From Acanthopagrus latus (taxonomy: Eukaryota > Chordata > Actinopteri > Spariformes > Sparidae): DNA of 64,000 bases. Made by a program: the position numbers and the translations under genes. Shown piece after piece: positions 49,201-60,577 of the stretch (position 1 is the stretch's first letter; each line of letters begins with the position of its first letter). The stretch is taken from assembly GCF_904848185.1 (NCBI RefSeq), contig NC_051057.1, forward strand, positions 4,754,230 to 4,818,229, in the 5' to 3' direction. Below the pieces are notes generated by a model, which was not told where the DNA came from, ran no database searches, and saw only the letters and a program-made list of their open reading frames with translations.

Positions 49201-50516
49201 GTCCATGCAGGGCCGTAGCCAGGGTAGCCAGAAACTTGCTTATTTAAACATCCAGCGGTTAACCTGTCAACCTGCTAGAACACAATTTAGGGCCTCCCAG
49301 CTTTGCCGCCAAAGATTGTCAGAAAAAAAAAAAAAAAGCACTTGTTTGCTTTTTGGAGGTATTTTGAATCTAATTCTAAAAAGAGACAGAGGGAGTGGTT
49401 CTGTCACACAGTGATGCCAAAAGCATAATTAAAGCTGTTTTAGAGAGTTTTGTGCACTGAATGCAAACTAAACTGGCATGCTTCTCAGTGTCTAAATATT
49501 TTGGCATATAAAGACTGTAAACCTCACGAGTAAGTGGCCATTTGTGTCTCAGATGTGTGTGTGTGTGTAAGTGCGAGGGTGCAACGCTGTCCTGATCGGA
49601 GGCGATCAGTCAGCTGGACAGACAAAACATGTCACTGCTCTGGTTTCTTGCCTCTCTCGCCTGCTGTTTTTTGTGGTTGTTAGTAGATCTTTTGGCCCTG
49701 ATTCCATTTCCCCCCCACTGTAGCCATCTACAAATGGAGAGGAGACAAGCTGACATAGAGAGAGAGGGAAACAGAGAGAGAGTAATGTTAATCAGCTGAT
49801 ACTACCCACCTCTCCCTGCTGATAGATTCTTAACAGTTTTAGTTTTGTTAACTACCGCCAGGCATTATCCAATGGGCTCCAGGTACTGTCCAGGTTTTCG
49901 CCCCCCCCGACCTATGCAACAACACATGCTTGAATGAGTGTCTCCTAGTGGAAACTTGTTTGTGTCATCTGCCATATTTGTATTGATATTCATGGCTAAA
50001 CAGGTTGACTTGTTTTTCTATCGGGTCAAGTTACAGTAATGAGATTCTTTGTCCATTTTTAGGGTTAGGGTCACATTAACATGGGTGAAAGTGTTTGAAG
50101 CTCAACTCATTTGACCTTGGAAATAGCAGACTGCTTGTTGTTGACCCAGTAAGTGGGGCATTCAAGGCCCACTTAATGGCTTGTTCTGGACGGGAGATTG
50201 TTTTATCAACTGGTGTTTCCAAAGTAAAGAAATACTGGGTTAAGCTCACCATTAAGGCCAACATTAATGACAAGCATAATAATAAAGATGGTGTGATGTG
50301 GTTGAGAGCAAGTAAGTGGACGTCGGGTGGAACCACAGTTGTACCAATACACAGATGGGAGTCACGGCCATATGCTTTCAGTATAGACACTACGTGCATC
50401 CAGCAGAGTATCATGAGTGGAACTGAGTACATGTCAAAGACCTCCCACTGAAATGTTGTTGGAAACTTGATGAAGCCATTAGTAATATTGGTTATCAATC
50501 ACTGTGTCGTCCACAG

Positions 50517-50561
50517 GGTGTCCAGGGACCTCCTGGGGAAGCAGGCCCAGTGGGACCAAAG
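50517..50561 (+). CDS. col21a1: col21a1 exon 19: collagenous, 45 nt
   Basis: Five triplets, GVQGPPGEA to GPK. Acceptor GTCCACAG, donor AAG|gtgaga. Confidence 0.93.
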
Positions 50562-50650
50562 GTGAGATGTAACCTGACTCAACTTGTCAGAATTGTTTGT
50601 TACTTCCAGTCATTCAGTTGTTTATCGTGTGTTCTTGAATGTCGTTGCAG

Positions 50651-50701
50651 GGAGAGATGGGGTTGCCTGGGCCTCAAGGACCGTCTGGAGTTAACCTAAC
50701 G
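50651..50701 (+). CDS. col21a1: col21a1 exon 20: collagenous, 51 nt with likely imperfection
   Basis: Reads GEMGLPGPQGPSGVN then LT. If the donor is ACG|gttggt, the triplet register slips (GVN-LT-G) before the next exon. That donor is weak and no better in-frame one is visible: GGA|gttaac would leave a lone Gly before the next exon's Gly. The exon and its start are clear; the end is less sure. Confidence 0.72.
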
Positions 50702-52745
50702 GTTGGTCTAACAGGGCTCTTTTAATCCTCTTCAACATACTCAAGTTATTACTGAGAAGTTTGCATGTGAGAATTCATCAGAATGCTTGTTGATGATTTA
50801 TGTGGCTTTATTTTTGCAGTATGAAAGCTAGTCATTAGTTTTTTTTATTCATTTGTGATTGGTTTTTCACACAAGGTTTAGTCCACTGTGACTGGGCCAG
50901 ACACACAGAGAGACAGAGTGAGTGTCGTTACCGCCATTAGTACAATTTATTGTGTTGAGACTAAAAAGGCACACGCAAGACCCAGAATTCACAGAGAGAG
51001 ATTAACGAGGCAGGGGGAAGTAGAAGAAATGCTTAAATTGACTTGTAACTGAGTACATGGAACAGCTTTACGTTATTAGAATAAAAAAGAGCAAATTCTG
51101 TTGTCTGGTCAGATTACTGAAAAAATTTTAATTGTTATCAGGATTACAACCTTGAACATGGCTGCAAACCCTCCCGCATCAAAATCGAGACTCACCCAAC
51201 GAGCACCTTTCACGCCACACGTCCATTTTCTCACATCGAAAAACTCATTTATAACTGAAAACTTTGGTCTCAAGTGAAACCACTTACAGCTGCCAATTCA
51301 TTAACATGGCCTGTGATAACAAAAAAATTTTAAAAAAGAGAAAAACAACTAAATATTCATACAGTACAGTGTAAAACAGCAGGTTGTGCAGAACGAAACA
51401 GGTTGAAACAACTGACAAATGAGGCCGTACCAAATCTTGCGGTAGAAAGTCCAGTTGCAATAAAGAGTTGTCAATCCACAGTTTGACTGTTGTTTCCTAC
51501 GCCCATGACTGAGAGTTGTTGTACAGTCTGATGGCAAAGAGTTTCTATGTCTGTCAGTGGACCAGGACTGGGACTCCCGCTGAACACACTCTTCTGCCCA
51601 GTCATTTTAAAGAGCTAATTAGTAACTTTGTCAGACTTTTGACTGTGACCCTGCAGAACAGCATCAGCAGCTTTCCTCCACGGTGACGCTCTCTGCTGGA
51701 AGGGGGATAGAAGCCAGCAGTGATGAGGACTGCACTGTAGTCGAAATAGAGACTTAACAGGAACACAAATCCCCCGTCCCAGTGACAGTGGAGGAAGGAC
51801 ATTTTGGTCAAATTTTACCGTGTCCACAAGACACCTGGAAACGGTCCCATACAGTCGGCTGACACGGGCCTTGAGGGATGCGACTGATCCGAGATTCTGT
51901 CCACCGGCCGCGGTAGGATCCACACGTGAAGGCAACGAGGTTCGCCCACTTTTTCACATTTGTCCCTTAGTAATGCGCTCTTATCTCTGATCACACTAGA
52001 ATTCCAAACATAAAGCCACTCACATTACCTTCTCTGCAGTCGACTCATAATGAGATCATTAATTCAGCTCGAGCGCCATATGAGTCCATTTGGTTTATTT
52101 AGCAGTGCCATTAAGGCGGTGAGTGGTCGTTAATTTGGAACCAGAGTCAGAGTTTGTGCGGGGCTAACGGCTGTACACACAGTGAGGGCAACCCCCCCTC
52201 TGCTAAACAAGATTACACGTGGCCACATGTAATTACAGCCCAGCTTTGAGAGGAAGCGGCCCTCTGCTGTGGTCGATGGGCAGCATGTCTGTGGCTTTGC
52301 CGCCCTCTTGTGGTCAGGGTGAGACCGTACAAAGATATGGAAGAAGTGACAAAAGAGAAGAAATACATTTAACACATGACAGGACACATTTGCACTGCAG
52401 AAACCTGTTAAGCAGAACCGATGAATGGTCATGGAGCAGAATAAATAGCAAAAAATGATTCACCACATTACCTGTACTCAGATCATAAATATGAAACTTA
52501 AATTGGATTGATAATTAATGGATTTATTTGGGATTGTTTCAATATGAATTTTGTTCTACTTTCTCTGCAGCCCTTTTTTTAAAAAAGCATCTAGATGCTG
52601 CTGCAGCCCGCTGCAAAGTGCACAGAGTTCACCTTTCCACAACCGCAAGCTTCATCTTTTAGTCTTCATCCCCCTCTTTCTATTCCTGTCAGAAGAAGTG
52701 AACATCGCCATGACATTAAGCCTGCAGTGGGTCTCTGACTTATCT

Positions 52746-52754
52746 GACACACAC

Positions 52755-52811
<57 letters not shown>
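52746..52811. repeat. (CA)n microsatellite
   Basis: CA units with two CATACATA interruptions at the left end. Confidence 0.95.
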
Positions 52812-52814
<3 letters not shown>

Positions 52815-54663
52815 AGGAGGAGGAGGCAGGATGAGCCACCTCTTGTATCTAGGCAACCACATACAATCGTGCAATAAGAAATATACATGGAAGTCAAAGT
52901 AATTGTCAGTTGACCCAGCCAACACCAATCAAATTTGGCATTTGAGAAGTGCATACTCCTCCATAAATCAATGGCTCACACAGCCGTATGTTCCTATTTG
53001 CATTGAGCGGCGTACTTCATTTCCTTTTATTGTCACAATCGCTGTTTCGGCTACAAGCTCTCACATGTAGCACCGGAGTCGGCGAACGCCTGACTTCTCC
53101 ACTCGCTGAAAGGGCTTCAGATGTTTGCGCGCAAATGTCAGCAGCAGTCATGCAAACTGTGGGGCTTTTGAAGCCTGTGAAACTGTGTCATGATCAGAAC
53201 AATATCAAGGACACGGCCTCCTACACACTGAATTACAATGCGGTACTCAACATGTGAGCAAAAAAGCTGCATGTACACCTGATTTGACCCCGGGGCTGAA
53301 CCTCAAGCGGATCCACACTCAGCTACGTGAATATGTGCACACACAGAACTGTATGCCAATACAATACCACAAATCAATCAACAGAAAGATCCTCTGAATA
53401 TGATAACGTGATAAATGTAATGAATATAATAAATCCATCTAAGACGATTAGAGACGTTAGCGGCTCAGTTCTCGTCGGCGTTCTGTTGCAGAAAAACAAA
53501 TAAAATAATGAAGACTTCAGAGGGATTATTGAAAAAATATCATTAAATCTCTCACTTTATATTAAGCTAAATACTGTATATTTATTTAGAGGTCTTAATG
53601 GCAATTATTTGTGCTGCTATGACTTTTGAAATTTAAACTCACTTCTCATTTTCCACTTTTTTTTCAAAAGGAGCTAAATCTTCTGCTTCAGCGCCCACAA
53701 TGAAGGGGGATAACTAGACACACATGAAAAGACTTCATCCACAATGCAAATTAATTAAGGGAACGCAGATCATAAAGCCGCGGGTGAGAGGACGCCTCCT
53801 CCACAGATCCATCATCGCCACCAGCCTAGGTTTATATTACCGCGTCATCACACACTGATGGAGAGAGAGGGGAGGGGGAGCAGTCATAGCCAGGGACAGG
53901 ATTTTCATGCCGGTATGATTTCCATGAAATCTCTGAGTCACATCTTGGGTTCTTCTCCGCCCGGACTGCACAGACCATCTATCACTATTGACCATTAGCT
54001 AGTGAACCAGTAGGCTAACAGCTGGGTCGAAGGACAGCTGAAGTTAACTGGTAACCAGCCAACTATGCTTATATTTCTTTAAAAAAAAAAGTGTGACTTA
54101 TTGTATTTCAGTTTCACACGTTTGGAAAAGGGACAGTCCAGCAACGTGCTGTGTGTTACATACGCCGTCTGCTGAAGAATTTCACGTGGCGCTTTTGGAA
54201 GAAACCAAAAATTTAGGGAAAGGGGTGTTGCAACTTTCTGAGAGACAATCTGTGACGTAATTATTACGATTGGTTTGAGCATAGCTACAGATTCAAGATA
54301 AATAATAAGAATAATAAAACAAACCAACTTTTTTTTTTAAATATCCAGACTTGAATGAGTTTGACACCTCTGCTCCTCATGGTCTAGTGTTCGGGGAGGC
54401 CGTCTGAAATCATGTAGGTAGCCATCAAGTCAGAGGTTTGATTTTTCGCAGGTGACTCGTTTGACAGTAAGAACCCTGGACTGCATTCTCAACCACCTCA
54501 TCAAGCTAATTAGCTGGATAACTTCATCTACATCTAGCTTTCACCTCTGTCTGAGCTCAAGGACCATTATTTGGAAAATGACTGAGAATCTGGACTGCTG
54601 AATCTGTAAAGTGTGCAAGTGGGCAAATGTGGACATGCACGAGTCTGCAATTGTGACTGTGTG

Positions 54664-54664
54664 C

Positions 54665-54715
<51 letters not shown>
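54664..54715. repeat. (TG)n microsatellite
   Basis: About 25 TG units, roughly 190 bases upstream of exon 21. Confidence 0.95.
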
Positions 54716-54716
<1 letters not shown>

Positions 54717-54817
54717 ACCTGAGCCATCTCATTTCTCCCTCAGTGCCTCCTGACTAAGCCGTCACGCACTCTGTCTCATTCAGCCCACAGCACTGTGTCT
54801 GTCTCTTTCATCTCATT

Positions 54818-54900
54818 CTCTCTCTCTCTCTCTCTCCCTCTCCCACCCCTTCCCTCCCCCCTCCCCTTTTTCCCTCTGCCCTCCAATATCTCCCTCTGTC
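54818..54900 (+). promoter_or_regulatory. Long polypyrimidine tract upstream of col21a1 exon 21
   Basis: A run of CT dinucleotides and C/T-only blocks, with a few A/G interruptions, leading directly to the acceptor CTGTCCAG. Such tracts bind PTB/U2AF-type factors; the role here is inference. Confidence 0.6.
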
Positions 54901-54903
54901 CAG

Positions 54904-54957
54904 GGAATCCAGGGGCCCCGGGGGCCGCCCGGAGAGATCGGCCGAGATGGTCCCAAG
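54904..54957 (+). CDS. col21a1: col21a1 exon 21: collagenous, 54 nt
   Basis: Six triplets, GIQGPRGPP to GRDGPK, in very GC-rich codons. It is preceded by an unusually long pyrimidine tract (about 54818-54900). Donor AAG|gtctgt is below consensus. Confidence 0.92.
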
Positions 54958-55317
54958 GTCTGTGCGTTGAACGTTATAATTAGTTATTATGCTAATGGCC
55001 TGCCGCTCCCCAGCCGCTCGGCTATTCTCAGCCTGTTTAAGTGTTGTACCCTCCCTCCCCGTTCTCTTGATGTTCCCATAGAGAAAAGTGCATTTTGCTG
55101 AAGGGGAGTCAGGCTTGTTTGGAGTCAAATTGTAGGTGTTTCTGAATATGTGATAAATGTCATCCTGCTAGGTACAGTCAGTGTGAGTGTATACTTGTTT
55201 TGAGACGAAAATGCAAAAGTGAGGTTTTGCAATATTTTACCTGAAATGAGGCTGCAGACTGACGGGGTATTTTGGGGATTTGTTAATTGCAATGTTGAGG
55301 CACTTGCAAGAGACAAA

Positions 55318-55573
55318 TTAAAGGATAAGTTCACCCAGAAATGGAGGTCCTGACATCATTTTCTCCCCCTCACACTGATGGAAAGTCAGGTGAAGTGTCG
55401 CGCTCCCCAAAATATTTGCCACAAAACCTCACAGCAGAACAACGTTGGCAGCGTTCTCCTAAACAACTGAAGTAGCTGGGGACTAGTTCTAAAACTGGCT
55501 CCATACAAATCACATGTCATGAGACGTCATGAGCGTATTTTTTCATATATTCATGGGTGAACTTATCGTTTAA
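55318..55573. mobile_element. MITE, 256 bp, hAT-like
   Basis: Left end TTAAAGGATAAGTTCACCCA (55318) and right end TGGGTGAACTTATCGTTTAA (ending 55573) are inverted repeats differing at one position. Flanks GAGACAAA (55310-55317) and CAGACAAA (55574-55581) match at 7 of 8, suggesting an 8-bp target duplication. No coding capacity. Confidence 0.85.
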
Positions 55574-57852
55574 CAGACAAAATAAAAGTAGCGTTGAAAT
55601 ATTACGATACCCTGACTTTAGCGCCAAGAACGCTGCAAAAAATGACAGCTGACAAAGTGTGGGCTCTGTTTCTTCTATGCAAAGATTATCACAAGGGGCA
55701 AGAAGGCGTGTTCAGATTCCTTGAAACCTGACCTTGAAATGCACATTCCCTGTCCCTTTGGAATTTGTATACTGAGCACAGCGCAAAGATGGAGGGAGAG
55801 CCGGGAGAGGAGATAAAGTTTCACACGTATGAAGGTGAAGACTGGCTCTTTGAGAACGAGGAGCCGGCGTGTTTTCAGCAGAACGGCTCCTGATAATGTG
55901 CTGATTCGGTCGGTAAACATACACAGGTGGAAATGAACACTCGGGACTATACACACCCTCACTAGTAAATTAATTTAGATGATTTGTTTTTAACACAGCA
56001 GTCAGTAAAGCGGGCTGTCCTGAGCTGAGCTGATTCTTGGGTGATTCTCTCACCAGTCTGTTTTTTTTTTTTTTTTTTTTTTCCCCCTATCTGCACCTGC
56101 TTTTAACACCTGCACGGGAGCGTCCCCCCTCTATCAGCTGATTAAATCCCCACTGACGTCTGGTGGCTGTGCGCTCCATCTGCAGCACATAATTGAAGAC
56201 GGAACACACAGAGCAGCACCGTTATACACAATGAGCCACCATGGTTAGCCTGATTAAATCATGCACAACCAAACATCACGGCGAACTGTACTGTCTGCAC
56301 ACGACAGACGAGTCCGTCATCAGCGTGAGTCTTTGGTAGCACTTTATAATAACCGTCATTAATAAATGGTACGTTTATACAATAGTTATCTCACTGTTCA
56401 CAATGAAAAGCTGTTTATTCTAAACTTTAGCTGTTTGTGTCGTTCATGTATAAACATTAATCTGGATAAACTGATGTTTATTAACTTTTACCACTGACCA
56501 TTAACCGAACATACATTTGCAATAACTTTTCTTTTTTTTACAAAAGTTTACAAGTTATTTCTATGCATCTACATACGCTGGAGAACATGGAGCATGATTT
56601 ACATGTAAAAATGATCAGTGTAAAGAGTTCATGAAATAGAGCGCTGCATCATGTTTTGTCGTGGGCTTACCCAGAACTTTAGCATCGCCCTGAACACCAC
56701 TGTCAAGATTTCTGAAGCGTGCTAGGCTAATGCTAATGCTAGGCTATTAATGAACTAGCTCACAGCCACATGACTCCACTCTACTACACAAGCAACAATA
56801 AACTGTAATTGGACTCATTTTAAACACACAGAGGAGCATTATGATCAAACTTACATAGTTTATGTCATAGAACAAAACATGAATGTTTCTTAAACTTGTG
56901 TCAACCACAGAGCTTATTTAAGGCGTATCACTCATAGACTTATGAGGATGAGGAAACAGGAAGTGCAAAAAAAAAAAAAAAAAAGCTAATTCTTGCCATC
57001 TCTGGGTTTTAGGAATCACTCCTGCTGGAATCTATAAAATGTATAGTTATAGATAAGCATACTAGGTATGATAGGCTCCTTTTTTCATCTGCCAACAAGT
57101 TACTATGTCAGTAAAAAGGTCCGGCAAAATCAATAATACAAACCTCTGAAAAGGCCCACCAGTCTTGCCTTACCAGCATTACTGCCCTTTTTACTTGTAA
57201 GAGAAGATGATCTCTGAGTCACACTCCCAACCTGTGGATTCTAACTTTAGGTCTGTGCTATATCAATAAAGTTATTATTATGATCATAATTATTCAGACT
57301 TAACTTCAGTAAATGATCTGAATCCTTCAAATCAAAACCCACATTCCTCTTTATTGTACTTATTCCACTGGAGCCTGCGGTGTACATCATTTAGCTGTGA
57401 GGCAAAATTAGCATTAGCATTAGCCAAGACGATCAGAAAACATGTGTGATGTGCGTGTTGCCCCTCTGAGCGTCTCGGGGCTCAGCGGCATCACTTTCAC
57501 GCGTGCCTCGCTTCATTTTCCTGTTTTTTGTGTTCAAGCTTTTTTTTTGTGAGGCACCGCGGTCGTGCCTCGTGCGGCTGGCACAGCTGTTTAATGGGAA
57601 AGATAGCAATAATGGGACTGGCTGAGAGGATAATGATTAATCACCACATACTGTGATTTATATTCCACTTCAGCCAACCTCTCTGTGCATGCTGCGCTGC
57701 TCCTATATGAATGCAAATAGCTGCAACACTCTGATATGCCCTCGCTGACCTGTGTGCTGCTCTTTGTGATGGTAGAAATGGAGCCCTGAGACTCGTGCTG
57801 GGGATTAGATTCAGGAGTGAATGTACTCGACAAAGCATTGTCAGACGAATAT

Positions 57853-57891
<39 letters not shown>
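57853..57891 (+). repeat. (TG)n microsatellite abutting a splice acceptor
   Basis: About 19 TG units ending eight bases before the AG of col21a1 exon 22; it takes the place of the pyrimidine tract. Confidence 0.95.
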
Positions 57892-57893
<2 letters not shown>

Positions 57894-57899
57894 ATTCAG

Positions 57900-57953
57900 G
57901 GGAGTCGTGGAGATCCGGGTGCTGCTGGTCCGTTTGGTCCACCGGGCCTGAAG
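57900..57953 (+). CDS. col21a1: col21a1 exon 22: collagenous, 54 nt
   Basis: Six triplets, GSRGDPGAA to GPPGLK. The acceptor TTTATTCAG lies directly after a (TG)n repeat. Donor AAG|gtgagt. Confidence 0.94.
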
Positions 57954-58309
57954 GTGAGTGGAGCAGCAGATTATCAACCTGATTACATTGTTTTCTTCAA
58001 CCTCTGTCCTCACTGGGTTTCAGCATCCTCCTTTCTCGGTGTGTGTTTTCTGTGATGCATATATTTTTTTCTTTTTTTTAGCACTTACATCACAACGAGC
58101 GTCGCTAGATGAATATTTTGTAAGCCTAAAAAACAAGTTTACTTAATGTCCACCCACAACTCTAAAGCTCATTAATAAACCTCCGTGTGTGTGCGTTCCA
58201 CCCGGCCAGCAACTTGTGTGCAGCCTCTCCGGCTGTAGTGTGGGGTTGGCAGATTCAGTGGTGTGCACAGGTGTTGCTGTTGTTGCAACCTCACCGCGGT
58301 GACAAGATT

Positions 58310-59075
58310 CGCAGTGGGGTCCAAAAGTCCGGGACGTCATTTGAAAATCTCTATTGTTGTCACGCACACCTGAAAATAATGAGGGAGTTTGAGGGGTCGG
58401 AAAGAAAGAAAGTGAAAGTTTCTGAACTCTAATTGTCATTCTGGGCAAAGAGGGCGGCTTTTCTCAGCGCCAAATCATGGAAGACATGCATGGAGCTCTA
58501 TAAGGACCTGACTGCGGGAGACTCAGACCAGTTGCATCCAAAGCACGATCCGGCAGACCCGACGTTAATAACTCATTCATTCATTCGCAAAGACTACTGG
58601 CATCTTTTAAGGTGGAACTTTTTCTCACGTGACACCCCACGGATCACGGACGCTTTAGTGATAATTGGATTTTCAAGTGTGTGTATAGTTGTGTTTGACT
58701 TTCAACCCAGTTATGCAAACTGTGATCGCTTTATTTCCTCACCTCCTCGTGGTAAAAAAAAAAAAAAAAAAGGTCTGGTAATAATGAGCCCAAACACCTC
58801 AAAGTTTTGACAGATCCGCGCGAGGACCAAAGAAGACCGAGGAGTCCTGACTGTCCTGACCTCAACCCCATTCAACATTCATGGGGGCACTTACCGAGAC
58901 AGAGAAAGCCAGGCAGTGTGTGGCATCACAGGAAGTTTTGCGGAACACTGTCACATCGTGCCGGGATGCAGTCATTAAAGCAAAAAGAGGGCATACTAAA
59001 TACGAATAAGATATTTTTGAAATTCACAGGCATTTTTCAAAGATTCATGATTCACTTTCCGAAAGGCTAAAACAT
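58310..59075 (+). mobile_element. Degenerate Tc1-like transposon remnant
   Basis: The left end, CGCAGTGGGGTCCAAAAGTC (58309), is typical of a Tc1-like terminal repeat. Near the right end a Tc1 transposase C-terminus is readable in shifting frames: PDLNPIQHSWGHL (about 58858-58896) and LRNTVTSCRDAVIKAKRGHT (about 58937-58996). The middle is not recognisable and the right terminal repeat is indistinct. Confidence 0.6.
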
Positions 59076-59818
59076 CAACCTTCTGTTTTCGCAAGTCAAA
59101 ATCCGTGGTCACTCCAAAACCCGGCGAAGGGCTCAGCTCAGCCTCCTCTCCACCTCTGGCGACGAGTCACTTCAAGTGGGCTCTTCACGGACGCTCGATT
59201 TGTCTTGTCCCTTAGCCTTCCCTCGCCAGGAGCATGTACACCATTTTGCACCTTTGTTCCAAGGTAGTCTATCAGAGGCCACATGAGAATTCAACATGGC
59301 CGTCGAATTAGCGAGGGCGCCGTTAATTCCCCCCTGAGGGATCAGGGCGAGATCTGGGCGACGGCTCCTGCCCTCCCTCTCCTTTTTCTGAACCAGCCTC
59401 TCATCCACTTCTCATTGCAGCCGCCTGCAGTTTGGATCCTGCCGATGAGTGACAGCTCCACTTTCAGAGCCGCTTGTTTGTTAAGTGACACGTTTCTGTG
59501 CAATTACGCCCACAAATGTCGACCGTTGTAGTTTTTTTCTTTTTTTCCTTTAAAAAGATGTCTCTGTTGTGCTACTTAATTACAGGTAACCTTAGTTATT
59601 TTGAAGGTGCCATCCTTTAAAGCTGCAATTACTTCAGCTTTTTAGGAAATGATGATTTCATGAGTAAAACGAGAGCTCGAAAAGTTTTCACTCACGTCCT
59701 TATAACCCGTATTTAACCAGCTGTGATTACTGGTTAAGAACATTTTCTTTTTTTCCGCTGCGGCTGCCGGGGAGGTTGTCACGCAGGATAGAAAAGACAG
59801 TCGCGCACACCAACACAC

Positions 59819-59832
59819 ACACACACACACAC
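59819..59832. repeat. Short (CA)n
   Basis: A short CA run in the intron before exon 23. Confidence 0.7.
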
Positions 59833-60011
59833 CTGGAAACTGCTCGAGTTTGATATTCTGACAACTTTTTAATATTTTAGTTCAGCTCTCTCCTTTCATC
59901 TGCTGGATGTAAGATGTTCCCTTGTTGCTCTGTATTCCATCCAGCGTGAGATAGATGGTCGGTTTGAAGAGAACCGCGTCGTATTTTTAAATTTCACCCA
60001 CAATCTTGCAG

Positions 60012-60083
60012 GGCTCAACGGGGGAGCCGGGTTTTCCGGGGCTGCCGGGTGCCATGGGGCTGCCGGGGTTCAAAGGTCACAAG
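60012..60083 (+). CDS. col21a1: col21a1 exon 23: collagenous, 72 nt
   Basis: Eight triplets, GSTGEPGFP to GFKGHK. Acceptor CAATCTTGCAG, donor AAG|gtgaga. Confidence 0.94.
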
Positions 60084-60541
60084 GTGAGAGTCAACTCACA
60101 CGCTAACTCGCATGAACAAAATAAAACAAATGATGCGCACGCTTTTGTTTCAGACTTAATGAAGTCTACAACAGAGGCGACACTTCATGAATGATTTATA
60201 GCTCTGGCTGTCAGGAGTTTGTACATTTTCATGTTGTACTATGGAGATGTTCTAAGCTTAACGTAATACATGCTTGTTAATGTATTATTCATGCTTTGCT
60301 TAGATGACATGATTAATCTGAATGGCGCTGAAGGTTGTCCTTCACACTTCAAACACAGCACGCCCAGGTACATAACACGAGCAGTCCCCAGTCCGGATCA
60401 GTCTGCTTAACATAATGTGTATTGTCTTCCCCGCAGTACGCCGCCAACCCTTACAATTCATCAAACCATAGTTTGTAACTCAGATGTCACACTGCCAGTG
60501 TCAAGTCAGACATGTCCTAATGGTCCGTGTTGTGTTTTTAG

Positions 60542-60577
60542 GGCGAGAGAGGAGAGACGGGCCCTAAAGGATACCAG
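60542..60577 (+). CDS. col21a1: col21a1 exon 24: collagenous, 36 nt
   Basis: Four triplets, GERGETGPKGYQ. Acceptor TGTGTTTTTAG, donor CAG|gtactg. Confidence 0.93.

Larger units (their letters stand above)
43529..50516 (+). other. col21a1 intron 18, 7.0 kb
   Basis: Contains CA microsatellites (43910-44050, 46218-46280) and A/T runs. Opposing open frames of 118 codons (50095-50451, plus) and 140 codons (50076-50498, minus) overlap just before exon 19, but neither resembles a known protein. No extra collagen exon seen. Confidence 0.65.
50702..54903 (+). other. col21a1 intron 20, 4.2 kb
   Basis: Contains a CA repeat (52746-52811), a TG repeat (54664-54715) and a pyrimidine tract before exon 21. 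A stretch at 51480-51940 resembles a common fish repeat (TTGTACAGTCTGATGGCAA) but I could not delimit it. No exon seen. Confidence 0.6.
54958..57899 (+). other. col21a1 intron 21, 2.9 kb
   Basis: Contains a hAT-like MITE (55318-55573), poly-T (56058-56082), poly-A (about 56967-56984) and a TG repeat at the far end. No exon seen. Confidence 0.65.

Noticed and set aside
50076..50498. Overlapping open frames of 140 codons (minus) and 118 codons (plus) just before col21a1 exon 19
   Set aside because: Neither translation resembles a known family, there is no supporting splice or start context, and an unbroken pair of opposite frames of this size can occur by chance in a 7-kb intron.
51480..51940. 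Sequence resembling a common fish repeat (TTGTACAGTCTGATGGCAA)
   Set aside because: I could not define ends, coding motif or family with confidence.
54375..54450. tRNA-like head (A-box- and B-box-like motifs)
   Set aside because: Boxes are too degenerate (GGTTTGATTTT) to call a tRNA or SINE.
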